The notes under the pieces: generated by a model
Told to the model about the DNA's origin: nothing
Databases searched by the model: none
The model's input: only the letters and a program-made list of their open reading frames with translations
Made by a program: the position numbers and the translations under genes
Source of the DNA: Anaerohalosphaeraceae bacterium
GTDB taxonomy: Bacteria > Planctomycetota > Phycisphaerae > Sedimentisphaerales > UBA12454
Direction: 5' to 3'
Assembly: GCA_021108375.1 (NCBI GenBank)
Contig: JAIORA010000047.1
Span: 38,476-102,475, forward strand
DNA: 64,000 nt
Shown: positions 24,534 to 34,000 of the stretch, piece by piece
Position numbering within the stretch: the first letter of the stretch is position 1
Layout of the letters: each line of letters begins with the position of its first letter

Positions 24534-25472
24534 ATGATTTCAACTCAGCTCAGCAATCTCGCAAAAAAACTCGAAGAAATGCCTGTGGGCAAATCAGTCA
24601 AAAGATTTATAGATTACCTGCGGGTTGAGTGCGGGCTTAGCGAAAATACCGTATTGGCTTACGGGAGGGATTTAAAGAGTTTTTTGGACTATTGTCTCGG
24701 CAAAAGTATCGCCGGTCCTGACGATATCAACCAGAAACACGTGTTCGAATATATGAAAATTATTTCAAAGAGTGAAAAATCCGAAACATCAATAAACCGG
24801 GCGTTGGTTTCGCTGAAAATGTTTCTTCGATATTGTAAAATGGTCGGAGCAATCGAAAATGATTTTACTTTTTTGCTGGAAGGTCCAAAGCTTTGGCAGA
24901 GGCTGCCGACAGTTTGCAGCAAGGAGCAGGTCTTTAGACTTCTTGAAGCACCGGCTGCTGAGGAACCCTTTTATTATAGGGACCGGGCTGTGCTCGAATT
25001 GCTTTATGCTACCGGTATGCGGGCGAGTGAAGTAGCGGAATTGCGCATTAAGGATTTGAACCTTGACATTGGTTATACTCGCTGTATCGGTAAGGGCAGG
25101 AAAGAACGAATCATTCCGCTTAGCCGAGCGGCGGCGGTTACGATAAAAAATTATCTCGAAAATCAACGTCCCAAACTTTGCAAAGAGCATTCCAAAAATG
25201 CCCTGATGCTGTCGAGGACGGGTCGGCCTTTGGGCAGGATAGAAATTTGGCGATTGGTAAAAAAATATGCTCGCAGAACGGGTCTTGGAACCAAACTTAC
25301 AGCCCACACATTAAGACATTGTTTCGCGACGCATTTGCTCAGCGGCGGTGCCGATTTGCGAAGTGTTCAGGAGATGCTCGGACACGTCGATATTTCCACC
25401 ACCCAGATTTATACCCACGTTGACCAGGACAGGCTGCGGAGCATTCATAAAAAATTCCATCCGAGAGCATAA
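24534..25472 (+). CDS. xerD: tyrosine recombinase XerC/XerD
   Basis: A 312-residue site-specific recombinase that resolves chromosome dimers at dif. A SAM-like core-binding domain (about 20-112) is followed by the catalytic domain with Arg163 (TGMRASEVAEL), Lys at GKGRK (~188), His258-x-x-Arg261 (HTLRH), His284 (LGH) and nucleophile Tyr293 (IYTH). All catalytic residues are intact. The SVKRFIDYLRVECGLSENTVLAY start and length fit the housekeeping XerD class rather than a phage integrase; no phage genes surround it. manA follows by 21 bp. Confidence 0.9.
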   Translation: MISTQLSNLAKKLEEMPVGKSVKRFIDYLRVECGLSENTVLAYGRDLKSFLDYCLGKSIAGPDDINQKHVFEYMKIISKSEKSETSINRALVSLKMFLRYCKMVGAIENDFTFLLEGPKLWQRLPTVCSKEQVFRLLEAPAAEEPFYYRDRAVLELLYATGMRASEVAELRIKDLNLDIGYTRCIGKGRKERIIPLSRAAAVTIKNYLENQRPKLCKEHSKNALMLSRTGRPLGRIEIWRLVKKYARRTGLGTKLTAHTLRHCFATHLLSGGADLRSVQEMLGHVDISTTQIYTHVDQDRLRSIHKKFHPRA

Positions 25473-25493
25473 AATTATTCAGGAGTAACTTAA

Positions 25494-26441
25494 ATGCAAT
25501 TGTATCCATTGAAATTTCAGCCGGTATATAAAGAACGTATCTGGGGCGGGCAAAAGCTGGCCAAAGCCTTTGGTAAGGATATTCCGCAGGGGCAGAAAAT
25601 AGGCGAAAGCTGGGAACTGGCAGATTTGGCAGAGGGCAAATCGATGGTTAAGGCCGGGCCGCTGGCTGGGCAGACGATTGCCGAGATAATCGAACGGTTT
25701 GGCAGTAAAGCAGTAATGGGAATCGAAAATTATTCGCCACCTTTTCCGCTGCTGATAAAAATTCTCGACGCTGAAGACGTGCTGAGCGTTCAGGTTCATC
25801 CCGATGGGCCAACGTGCCAGCGAATGGGCAAAGGCAACCTGAAAACCGAATGCTGGTACATTATTGCCGCTGAGAGTGGAGCGTGTATATATAAGGGCCT
25901 CAAAAAAGGCGTTACGAGAGAGCAGTTTGCAAAGGCAATCGCTGATGGTAATGTCGAAGAACTGCTTATTAAGGTATTGGTAAATGTTGGCGAGTGTCAT
26001 TTTCTGCCGGCAGGGACGGTACACGCCATTGGGGCCGGGCTGCTGATAGCCGAGATACAAACGCCCAGCGATACAACGTATCGGGTGTTCGACTGGAACA
26101 GAGTTGACCCGGCAAGCGGAAAAGGACGACAACTGCATATCGAAGATTCGCTGGAGTCTATACACTTCGAGCATGACCCTGCTGCCCTTAGCGTCTCTGA
26201 TAGCGGGATGCTGGTCGATTGTGAATTTTTTAAGGTTGAAAAATGCGTCAAAACTGATGGCGAGGTTTCTTTTGCCAGCGGTAAGATGAGTGTGCTTATG
26301 TTTATTGAAGGCTCAGGGATTATCTCCGGCCCAGGCGAGCAGACCGAATTTGCAAAAGGTGATTGCCTGATGCTGCCTGCGGAAATTGACTGTCAGATGA
26401 AATGCAACGATAGCTGCACATACCTTAACATCACAATTTAA
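25494..26441 (+). CDS. manA: mannose-6-phosphate isomerase, class I
   Basis: A 315-residue cupin-fold isomerase interconverting mannose-6-phosphate and fructose-6-phosphate. It has the compact Bacillus-type architecture: RIWGGQKLA near the N-terminus, the metal-binding QVHPDG (Gln and His), KTECWYI (Glu) and LPAGTVHAIGAG (second His). A C-terminal small cupin domain follows. AGGAG lies eight bases before the ATG. It converges with polA and the gap contains a short dispersed repeat. Confidence 0.92.
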   Translation: MQLYPLKFQPVYKERIWGGQKLAKAFGKDIPQGQKIGESWELADLAEGKSMVKAGPLAGQTIAEIIERFGSKAVMGIENYSPPFPLLIKILDAEDVLSVQVHPDGPTCQRMGKGNLKTECWYIIAAESGACIYKGLKKGVTREQFAKAIADGNVEELLIKVLVNVGECHFLPAGTVHAIGAGLLIAEIQTPSDTTYRVFDWNRVDPASGKGRQLHIEDSLESIHFEHDPAALSVSDSGMLVDCEFFKVEKCVKTDGEVSFASGKMSVLMFIEGSGIISGPGEQTEFAKGDCLMLPAEIDCQMKCNDSCTYLNITI

Positions 26442-26442
26442 T

Positions 26443-26459
26443 GGAACCTCTAAAAATTC
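26443..26459 (+). repeat. short dispersed repeat GGAACCTCTAAAAATTC, copy 1
   Basis: The 17-mer is repeated exactly at 49708-49724. In both places it starts a few bases after a stop codon (manA here, spoIID-like there). A related GGGAATCTCTAAAG lies near 17231. Confidence 0.5.
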
Positions 26460-26466
26460 CTGTAAA

Positions 26467-29181
26467 TTATTTGTCTGAAAACCAGCTTGGGCCAATAGAG
26501 GCATCGACCTTAAGAGGTACATCCAGTTGCATTGCGCCGGTCATTTCAGAGGCGAAAATTTCGGTATATTGCTCGCCCTTTTCAGCGGGCAATTCAAAAA
26601 CGAGTTCATCGTGAATCTGGAGTATCATTTTTGTTGTGAGATTTTCTCTTTCTATTCTGTTTTGGATATTTATCATCGCTATTTTTATCAAATCAGCGGC
26701 AGAACCCTGAATTAGCGTGTTAATTACTAATCTGTCAGCCTGAGAACGTACATTGAAGTTTTTGCTGTCCAAACCCGATATATTTCTCCGTCGATTACAG
26801 ATTGTTTCTGCGTAGCCCGTTTTCTGTGCGGTTTTTATCGCATCTTCCTTAAACTGTTTTATAGATTTGTACCTGGCGAAATAATCTTCTATAAACTTTT
26901 TGGCCTCGGCCATACTCAGTCCGGTCGTTTTACTCAATCCGAAAGGCCCCTGCCCATAAATTATGCCGAAATTTACCGCTTTGCAGCGAGAGCGCATTTC
27001 GGAAGTTACATCTTCTATGTTGACGCTGTAAATTTGTGATGCCACAAAGCTGTGAATGTCCCTGTTTTGCTCAAAGGCCTGTTTTAAGGTTTCGTCGCCG
27101 CAAAGATGAGCTAAAATTCGCAGTTCTATCTGGGAATAGTCCAGGCTCAAAATCCGGTCTGTTTTTTGGGCGGGTACGAATGCCGAGCGAATTTTTCTGC
27201 CGATTTCGGTTCTGATTGGAATATTTTGCAGGTTCGGATTCGACGAGCTTAATCTGCCGGTAGCGGTTATGGTCTGGTTGAACGATGCGTGAAGCCTGTT
27301 TGTTCGGCGGTTGATTAATGCCCCGAGTTTATCGACGTATGTGTTTTTCAGTTTGCTTAACTGGCGATACTCAAGGATGGGTTTAATAATTGGATGAGAA
27401 CCGCGAAGTTCTTCCAGCACAGCAGCATCGGTGCTTCGGCCTGTCTTGCCGCTGCGGACAGATTGCAGGCCCAGCGTGTCGAACAGGATTCCGGAAAGCT
27501 GTTTGGGCGAATCGATATTAAATTCTATTACCGACAACTCGTATATTTTTGCGGTAATTTTTTCGAGCGATTTGTTTATTTCCAACGCCATCTGTTTTAA
27601 GGTGCTAACATCTATGCTGACCCCGGCCAGTTCCATTTTCGTAAGAACCTCGACAAGCGGCATTTCTATCTCGGTGAAAAGACGCTTAAGAGCCTGCTGA
27701 TTTTCTAACCTGTCGTTCAAAACCTGATAGAGCTGAAAGGTAATATCAGCGTCCTCGGCGGCATATTCGCAAGCGGTTTCGGTATCGACTAAATCGAAGG
27801 TTAGCTGTTTTTTGCCTTTGCCGATAAGTTCAGCAATTGGAATCGTCTGGTAATTAAGGAAGTCGATAGCCATATTGTCCATCGAATGACTGCGTCTTTC
27901 GGCATCGAGAACGTAAGACGCTATCATCGTGTCGAAAAACACACCGCCAACATCAATGCCGGCATTGTGCATTACAATAATATCGTACTTGATATTCTGA
28001 CCTATTTTTTTAATTTCGGTATCAGCCATAACCGGAGCAATTTTTTCTCGCAGTTCGGCCATACTTATACACTTTGTACCCATCGGTGCTTTTACAGCGA
28101 CGTAACAGGCGTTGTGGCTTTCCCAGCAAAAACTCATCCCCACCAGCTCGGCGCGATGGGCGGAAATTGAGGTAGTTTCGGTATCAAAGGCGATGAGCTT
28201 TTGTTTTTTCAGTTTTTCAACCAACTCGTCGAGCTTTTCAGAGGTATCGATTAGCCGGTAATCGTGTTTCACTGTTTTTGCTGTTTTCATCCCCTCTGCC
28301 GGTATCGCTGCGGGACTGTTCTGAGCGGCAGTAGCAGCTTGCGAAGTGAATTTGCTGAAACCGAGTTCTGCAAAAATTGACGACAGTTTATCACTATCAG
28401 AACCGCTGGCGGCAAAGGCTTTTTCGTCGAAATCTATTGGCATATCGCATTTGATGGTAACGAGTTTTTGGCTTAGATATGCCTTGTCCTTATACTCTCG
28501 CAGATTATCGCCCCGCTTGCCACCAATCTCGGTGGAATTTGCATAGAGATTGTCCAGCGAATCGTATTTTTTTATCCAGTCCATCGCGGTCTTTGGTCCG
28601 ACATCCGGCACGCCGGGCACGTTGTCGGCAGTGTCGCCCTGAAGTGCTAAAACATCTATGAATTGATTCGGAGACAGGCCGGTCTTGAGCTTAAATTTAT
28701 CTGTATCAGTAATCTCATTGGTTTTGACATCGTAAATGAAAACCTTTTCGCCCAAAAGCTGGAGCATATCCTTATCTTTCGAGCAGATATAGGCGTCTAT
28801 ACCAACATCGGAGGCTTTTTTGCAGAGCGTACCGATTATGTCGTCGGCCTCAAAGCCGTCCCTTCGAATCATTGGGATTCTCATTGCTTCAAGAATTTGC
28901 TCTATCCTGTTTATTTGAACTGGCATTTCCTCCGGCATTGGCGGCCGGTGTGCTTTGTATTCGGGATACAAATCCGCTCGAAAACTAGGGGTTTTTGAGT
29001 CCATCGCCACGACCAGCATATCGGGCTTTTTATTTTCGATGAGCTTGAGCAACATATTCGTGAAAATATAAGTTGCCTTTGTCGGCTCGCCGGATGGGCT
29101 GGTAAGGTTCTGCCGTATCGGTGCGTAAAAAGCCGAGTATATGTGGGCGTGTCCGTCGATTATGTAAAGGGTTTTAGCCAT
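26467..29181 (-). CDS. polA: DNA polymerase I
   Basis: A 904-residue family A polymerase with all three activities apparently intact. The 5' nuclease domain (1-290) has IDGHAHIYSAFYA, DGFEADDIIGT and the helix-hairpin-helix region. The 3'-5' exonuclease domain has FDTETTS, NIKYDIIVMHN and YAAEDADIT, so proofreading carboxylates are retained. The polymerase domain has motif A DYSQIELRILAHL, motif B RCKAVNFGIIYG and motif C IHDELVFE. The ATG 29181 gives the canonical MAKTLYIIDGHA start; upstream ATG at 29292 overlaps the hicBA promoter. Confidence 0.96.
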   Translation of the reverse strand: MAKTLYIIDGHAHIYSAFYAPIRQNLTSPSGEPTKATYIFTNMLLKLIENKKPDMLVVAMDSKTPSFRADLYPEYKAHRPPMPEEMPVQINRIEQILEAMRIPMIRRDGFEADDIIGTLCKKASDVGIDAYICSKDKDMLQLLGEKVFIYDVKTNEITDTDKFKLKTGLSPNQFIDVLALQGDTADNVPGVPDVGPKTAMDWIKKYDSLDNLYANSTEIGGKRGDNLREYKDKAYLSQKLVTIKCDMPIDFDEKAFAASGSDSDKLSSIFAELGFSKFTSQAATAAQNSPAAIPAEGMKTAKTVKHDYRLIDTSEKLDELVEKLKKQKLIAFDTETTSISAHRAELVGMSFCWESHNACYVAVKAPMGTKCISMAELREKIAPVMADTEIKKIGQNIKYDIIVMHNAGIDVGGVFFDTMIASYVLDAERRSHSMDNMAIDFLNYQTIPIAELIGKGKKQLTFDLVDTETACEYAAEDADITFQLYQVLNDRLENQQALKRLFTEIEMPLVEVLTKMELAGVSIDVSTLKQMALEINKSLEKITAKIYELSVIEFNIDSPKQLSGILFDTLGLQSVRSGKTGRSTDAAVLEELRGSHPIIKPILEYRQLSKLKNTYVDKLGALINRRTNRLHASFNQTITATGRLSSSNPNLQNIPIRTEIGRKIRSAFVPAQKTDRILSLDYSQIELRILAHLCGDETLKQAFEQNRDIHSFVASQIYSVNIEDVTSEMRSRCKAVNFGIIYGQGPFGLSKTTGLSMAEAKKFIEDYFARYKSIKQFKEDAIKTAQKTGYAETICNRRRNISGLDSKNFNVRSQADRLVINTLIQGSAADLIKIAMINIQNRIERENLTTKMILQIHDELVFELPAEKGEQYTEIFASEMTGAMQLDVPLKVDASIGPSWFSDK

Positions 29182-29257
29182 AGCCGCCAATATAGCCGTT
29201 TTCATCTCGTATTTAAACAAAAAACCAAACCGCAACAGATAGGCAACCAGATAAATC

Positions 29258-29286
29258 TTGCATCCGGAACTGTCAATCTGTATAAT
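29258..29286 (+). promoter_or_regulatory. hicBA promoter, leaderless arrangement
   Basis: TTGCAT (29258-29263), 17 bp and a perfect TATAAT (29281-29286). The predicted start is at 29293-29294, coinciding with the hicB ATG at 29294, and no Shine-Dalgarno sequence could be transcribed. Confidence 0.65.
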
Positions 29287-29293
29287 GGGCATT

Positions 29294-29497
29294 ATGAAGC
29301 TGCAAATGATTATACATAACGCCGAGGATGGCGGCTATTGGGCGCAGGTGCCGGCTATTCCCGGCTGTGTTACTCAGGGCGATTCGTTTGAGGAGCTTTT
29401 GGAAAACATTTATGAAGCGGTCGAGGGGTGTCTGTCTGTCGATATTGAGAAAGTCGAAATTGCTGAAGATGACCGCTTAATGGAGATTACAGTTTGA
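29294..29497 (+). CDS. hicB: HicB-family antitoxin
   Basis: A 67-residue partial RNase-H-fold protein of the HicB type (MKLQMIIHNAEDGGYWAQV, then IPGCVTQGDSFEELLENI). It binds and inhibits HicA and normally represses its own promoter. No C-terminal DNA-binding extension is present, as in short HicB proteins. In-frame ATG codons at 29258 region and 29285 lie in or before the -10 box, so 29294 is preferred. Order antitoxin-toxin is the less common hicBA arrangement. Confidence 0.88.
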   Translation: MKLQMIIHNAEDGGYWAQVPAIPGCVTQGDSFEELLENIYEAVEGCLSVDIEKVEIAEDDRLMEITV

Positions 29498-29700
29498 AGC
29501 AGGTTAGCGGAAAGGATTTTGCAAAGCTGCTGCACAGGGCCGGGTGGGAACTTAAAAGAATCAATGGAAGTCATCACATCTACACTAAAGCTGGTAGGAA
29601 AGAGAGAATATCACTTCCTGTTCACGGTAGCAAACCTCTGAAAACAGGCCTGTTGAAACATCTTATGAAGATAACCGATATTACCGAGAGCCTGTTATAA
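29494..29700 (+). CDS. hicA: HicA-family mRNA interferase toxin
   Basis: A 68-residue double-stranded RNA-binding-fold toxin that cleaves mRNA. The catalytic histidine lies in the GSHHIYTK motif and the family pattern SGKDFAKLLHRAGWELKRINGSHH and LPVHGSKPLKTGLLK is complete. It starts at TTG, overlapping the hicB TGA by three to four bases, with GGAG eight bases upstream. Translation is therefore coupled to the antitoxin. Confidence 0.9.
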   Translation: MKQVSGKDFAKLLHRAGWELKRINGSHHIYTKAGRKERISLPVHGSKPLKTGLLKHLMKITDITESLL

Positions 29701-29800
29701 AAAAGGCTGAGCAAAATTGGTATGGCCTAAGTTCCCATTGCTTCTTCACTATTTGTCCGCCTATGGCGAACTCATACAATTGCACACCCTGCCCTATTAA

Positions 29801-30325
29801 TTACTCCGAATCAATTCGAATAATACCATTCACGTCTTGTATGAGTTCTTTAAGCTTGGCAGGTTTTATGTTAATTAAAGTCTTAAAGCTTTTATCAGAT
29901 TTATCTCTATTTTTATTTATGCTACGTGTTTTCGGATGAACAAATTGATTCCGTAAATCAAAGATTAACCCAACTGACTTTAATATCTCGTTGTCTGGTT
30001 CAATTAACTCGTTGTTTTTGACTGCAACTATGAGGCGTATTTTTTGAACTATGTTCTGGCGCTCAACTGCGTTTTTATAAAATTCTTCTCCCATCCAAGA
30101 AATACCCTCCAAATTTACAAAAGACTCTATGGTACAGCACGTCCAAATCACAAGATTCTTTCGCCAGAATACGAACTCTTCAAAATGGTCAGTGCCAACT
30201 TCTGCATCTTTGTATGATTGGGTATGTTCTAATTACTGAGATAGAAGTTTGAAACCTCTCATATATATATTAATAGAGGACGCAATAGGATATACATCAT
30301 CAATGGGAAACTTTTGATTACTCAT
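29801..30325 (-). pseudogene. HEPN-like RNase domain gene with an in-frame stop
   Basis: Reading from ATG 30325, the frame runs 30 codons (MSNQKFPIDDVYPIASSIN and on), meets TAA at 30233-30235, then continues in the same frame with LEHTQSYKDAEVGTDHF and on to a stop at 29801, 174 codons in all apart from the internal stop. The distal part is helical and contains LRNQFVHPKTR, whose R-x4-H (about 125-130) matches the HEPN ribonuclease motif. A downstream GTG at 30151 could restart a 116-residue product with that motif. HEPN is inferred from the motif and helical pattern only. It faces hicBA. Either a recent nonsense mutation, a readthrough case, or a sequencing error. Confidence 0.55.
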
Positions 30326-30538
30326 ATTTACTTTCTAACAATGATCATACAGTCCGTATAAAACTCCCAAAGACAGATAAAGTTTTTTTCTATATAACAA
30401 GTTCCCGTTTCTCCTTCAATGCTAAACAAATGACTTTATTTGTCAAGCGTTGGGGTTTTCTTACTCTTTCGATTATAAGTTATAAAAATGGGTGGTAAAG
30501 AGGAAAACTATGGGTATCGTATGAAATTTTGACCCATC

Positions 30539-30567
30539 TTGACATAATGCCTTTGCGAGCGTATAAT
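30539..30567 (+). promoter_or_regulatory. ileS promoter with consensus hexamers
   Basis: TTGACA (30539-30544), 17-bp spacer, TATAAT (30562-30567): both hexamers are perfect. Predicted start near 30574, leader about 27 nt. The region 30326-30538 upstream contains an ACAAAT/ATTTGT inverted repeat near 30450 and no gene that I can see. Confidence 0.8.
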
Positions 30568-30600
30568 ATTGGTTTTTAACAATTTAGCGGGATTTTTACA

Positions 30601-33447
30601 ATGTCAGAAAATAAGACCAATTATCGCGACACGCTCAATCTGCCGAAAACGACTTTTGGGATGAAGGCTAATCTTACCCAGCGCCAGCCGCAACAGATAA
30701 AGGCCTGGCAGAAAATGGATATATACGGCAAAATCCGCGACGCTCGCAAGGATTCGCCACTATATGTTCTTCACGACGGCCCGCCATACGCTAACGGCGA
30801 CATCCATATGGGCCACGTTATCAATAAAGTTCTCAAGGATATCGTCGTAAAGTACAAGACGATGACCGGGTTTTATGCTCCTTACGTTCCCGGCTGGGAC
30901 TGTCACGGGCTGCCTATCGAGGTAAAGGTTATGGCAGAGGTTGGCGAAAAGATTCGCGAGATGGAAAAACCGCAAATTCGCCAGCTCTGTAAAAAATATG
31001 CCAGCAAGTATGTCAAATTGCAGGCGAAACAATTTCAAAATTTAGGAATTTTCGGCGATTTTAATAATCCTTATCTAACACTGAAGCCCCAGTATGAGGC
31101 CGGAATGTGCGAAGTTTTTGCCGAGCTTGTCGGCAAGGGTCTGGTTTATAAACAGCTAAAACCGATTCACTGGTCTATCGGCTGTCAGACTGCTTTGGCT
31201 GATGCGGAACTCGAATATCAGGATATTGATTCGCCGAGCGTTTTTGTTAATTTCGGCGTTACTGCCGAATCTGCCCAAAAGCTCAAACAGCTCGGACTGA
31301 TTTCACAGGATAGTCAGGCTAAAATCTGCTTTATGATATGGACTACAACTCCTTGGACGCTTGCGGCAAATCTGGCGGTTTCGGTCAACCCGAATTTGGA
31401 GTACAAAGTTTTAAGTTATGAAGCCAGCGGCCAGCAGTTTTGCTCGGTTATTGCCTCCGAAAGAGCCGATGCTGTTATCGCGGCGGCCGGGCTGGAAAAT
31501 TATTCGCTCAGCGAAAATTTCGTCAAAGGCAGCGACCTTATCGGCCTGCGATACGACCATCCGTTCATTGAGAAAAACCCAACCGAAAAAGAAGCCTACA
31601 TAGTAATCGGTGCAAAATTTGTAACGACCGAAGATGGTACAGGGCTTGTCCATACTGCTCCGGGGCACGGCGTTGACGATTATGTTGCTGGTCAGCAGCA
31701 CAATATGGCAGTTTATTCGCCGGTAACCGATGACGGCTGTTACGATGAAACCGCCCCTGATTGGCTCGTTGGCAAAAGCGTACTCAAAGTTGATGACGAA
31801 ATAATTGAAAATCTCCAAAACAGGAATTCACTTTTCGCCCGCAGCAAAATATCGCATAGCTATCCGCACTGCTGGCGCAGCAGAATGCCGGTAATTTTTC
31901 GGGCAACCGAGCAGTGGTTTATTAGTGTTGACAATCCTGTTCCTGATGGCGAGAGCCTTAGGCAGATGGCTCTGGACTCTATGGACGAAGTTAAATGGGT
32001 ACCTGCGTGGGGACGGAAAAGAATATCAGGAATGCTGGAATCTCGGCCGGATTGGTGTATCAGCAGGCAGAGAAGCTGGGGAATGCCGATACCGGTATTT
32101 TATGATTCAGAGGGGACTACCCTGCTAACAAAGGAGTCTGTGTTGGCTGTTGGGGAGCATTTCAGAAAGAAAGGTTCGGATAGCTGGTTTACCGATTCTC
32201 CGCAGGAAATTCTCGGGGCAGATTTCAAGTTGCCAGCCGGTTTTCGTTTTGATGACCTCGAAAAAGAGGAAAATATCTTTGATGTATGGTTCGAGTCCGG
32301 ATGCAGTTGGCACAGTGTTGCCGAGGCTGCTGGTTGGCCTGTACCGGTCGATTTATACCTTGAAGGCTCTGACCAGCATAGGGGCTGGTTCCAGCTTTCG
32401 CTTCTGCCCGCACTGGGGGTAATCGGCAGAGCACCATTCAAAACGGTGCTGACGCACGGGTTCACCGTTGACGAACACGGAAAGAAGCAGTCAAAATCGC
32501 AGGGCAATTATGTGAACGCTCAGGAGGAAATCGACAAATACGGCTCAGATATTTTAAGGCTGTGGGTTGCCAGCGTAAATTATCAGGAAGATATGCGTTG
32601 CAGCGATACCCTCATCGGCAGGCTTCAGGATGCTTATCGCAAGATAAGAAATACGCTTCGCTACCTGCTGGGCAATATAAATGATTTTGTGCCAGCCGAG
32701 CAGAAAGTGGCATACGAAGATATGCTGGAAATCGATAAGTGGGCAATGCAGCAGTTTCAGAAACTTGCGGAAAATGTTCATAACGCCTACGAAAACTTTA
32801 TGTTCCACAGGGCCTATACCTATATTTACAATTTCTGTACAATCGAAATGAGCAGTGTATATATGGACGTACTCAAGGACAGGCTCTACTGCGATAGCAG
32901 GGACAGCCTGTCACGCAGAAGCGCACAGACTGCAATGCACAGGATACTCGACGGACTTATAAAAATGCTTACCCCGATATTGGCCCATACCGCAGAGGAA
33001 GCCTATGCTGCAATGGAATACAAATATGAAGATGTTGAAAGCGTCCACTTAGCCGAAATGCCTAAGCCCGATGAGAATATCGGCTGGCGCAGCGAGCAAG
33101 CCAGATGGGATAAGCTAACCGAAATTCGCAATGAGATTATGCAAAAACTTGAGAGCCTGCGACAGGAAAATAAAATCGCCAGCAATCAGGAAGCCTGTGT
33201 AACGATTACCACCGACGACAAGCAGACTCTTGAACTGTTAAATGGATTTGAGAGCGGCCAATTCGCGGCGTTCTGCATTGTTAGCGAGGTTGAAATAATA
33301 AATGCCTCCGCTGACGAGCTTATTACGGTATCCAAGTGCAGTAACGACAAATGTCAGAGGTGCTGGAATTATTGGCCAAGTGTTGGGACTGACAAGGACA
33401 GCCCCGACCTTTGCGACCGCTGCCGGGAAGTTATTGCCGATATTTAG
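30601..33447 (+). CDS. ileS: isoleucyl-tRNA synthetase
   Basis: A 948-residue class I aminoacyl-tRNA synthetase. The HIGH-type motif is HMGH within PPYANGDIHMGH (~61-72), the GWDCHGLPIE block and the editing domain (TTPWTL, GTGLVHTAPGHG, DDYVAG) follow, and the KMSKS-type motif is KQSKS near 629. A C-terminal zinc-binding CSNDKCQRC...CDRC motif is complete, as in the bacterial short-type enzyme. The consensus promoter suggests strong constitutive expression; I see no T-box leader. Confidence 0.97.
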   Translation: MSENKTNYRDTLNLPKTTFGMKANLTQRQPQQIKAWQKMDIYGKIRDARKDSPLYVLHDGPPYANGDIHMGHVINKVLKDIVVKYKTMTGFYAPYVPGWDCHGLPIEVKVMAEVGEKIREMEKPQIRQLCKKYASKYVKLQAKQFQNLGIFGDFNNPYLTLKPQYEAGMCEVFAELVGKGLVYKQLKPIHWSIGCQTALADAELEYQDIDSPSVFVNFGVTAESAQKLKQLGLISQDSQAKICFMIWTTTPWTLAANLAVSVNPNLEYKVLSYEASGQQFCSVIASERADAVIAAAGLENYSLSENFVKGSDLIGLRYDHPFIEKNPTEKEAYIVIGAKFVTTEDGTGLVHTAPGHGVDDYVAGQQHNMAVYSPVTDDGCYDETAPDWLVGKSVLKVDDEIIENLQNRNSLFARSKISHSYPHCWRSRMPVIFRATEQWFISVDNPVPDGESLRQMALDSMDEVKWVPAWGRKRISGMLESRPDWCISRQRSWGMPIPVFYDSEGTTLLTKESVLAVGEHFRKKGSDSWFTDSPQEILGADFKLPAGFRFDDLEKEENIFDVWFESGCSWHSVAEAAGWPVPVDLYLEGSDQHRGWFQLSLLPALGVIGRAPFKTVLTHGFTVDEHGKKQSKSQGNYVNAQEEIDKYGSDILRLWVASVNYQEDMRCSDTLIGRLQDAYRKIRNTLRYLLGNINDFVPAEQKVAYEDMLEIDKWAMQQFQKLAENVHNAYENFMFHRAYTYIYNFCTIEMSSVYMDVLKDRLYCDSRDSLSRRSAQTAMHRILDGLIKMLTPILAHTAEEAYAAMEYKYEDVESVHLAEMPKPDENIGWRSEQARWDKLTEIRNEIMQKLESLRQENKIASNQEACVTITTDDKQTLELLNGFESGQFAAFCIVSEVEIINASADELITVSKCSNDKCQRCWNYWPSVGTDKDSPDLCDRCREVIADI

Positions 33448-34000
33448 CGTATCGCCGATGCGGGCTTTTTGCGCGGTGGCCTCTGACGATGTAGAGGCAG
33501 ACTAAGTATGAGACAATTGCGCCGATTCCGCCAGCTACAAAACTACCTATCCAAAGTTCCGGGCCGATTTGCTTCATCAATTCCCAGAACTGCATCCAGT
33601 ATTCTTTTCGGAATAATCCGCTGACGAAATTGCCCGGAGAAAACAGCTCAACAATCTGGGTTCGATTTAATAGAGTTGGGCGTTCAAAAAAAATACTACA
33701 AACCGCCCAACCGAGGAGATATGTAGGATAATAAATCAGCACCAGCGTAAAAATGTTATTCACAAAGGTGCTTGCAATTGCAGCGATTTTATTGGCCTTC
33801 AGCAAAAAACATAGCCCCAGCACTATCGCAATATGCAATCCAAACAACGGATTAGGGACTATGAAAATTCCGATAGCGACCCCAAGCGCAATTTTATGAG
33901 GTGAATCTTCAACGTGAAGAACCTTATGTTTAAGGAATCTTACAATCGGGTGTCTGGATGTTCTTTTCTTCTGGTTTTTGTTAGTCATATCAGTTGGCAT
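33431..34000 (-). CDS. DUF2062 membrane protein
   Basis: A 189-residue protein of the DUF2062 family: SPHKIALGVAIGIFIVPNPLFGLH (about 33-55) is the family signature, followed by LGLCFLLKANKIAAIASTFVNN and further hydrophobic segments, about four membrane helices in total. The function is not established; relatives often neighbour glycosyltransferases, as here. It ends 17 bp inside the convergent ileS gene and its start overlaps the upstream heptosyltransferase-like gene by 11 bp (alternative start 33988). Confidence 0.8.
   Translation of the reverse strand: MPTDMTNKNQKKRTSRHPIVRFLKHKVLHVEDSPHKIALGVAIGIFIVPNPLFGLHIAIVLGLCFLLKANKIAAIASTFVNNIFTLVLIYYPTYLLGWAVCSIFFERPTLLNRTQIVELFSPGNFVSGLFRKEYWMQFWELMKQIGPELWIGSFVAGGIGAIVSYLVCLYIVRGHRAKSPHRRYAKYRQ

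Noticed and set aside
24534..25472. Phage or island integrase
   Set aside because: The recombinase has XerD-type length and domains, sits in an operon-like pair with manA, and no phage genes or att duplications are visible.
29801..29806. Treating the 116-residue GTG-started frame as the complete gene
   Set aside because: Coding sequence clearly continues upstream in the same frame beyond an isolated stop to a plausible ATG, so the longer interrupted gene is the better description.
30541..30600. T-box leader for ileS
   Set aside because: The leader is about 27 nt and contains no specifier loop or T-box sequence.
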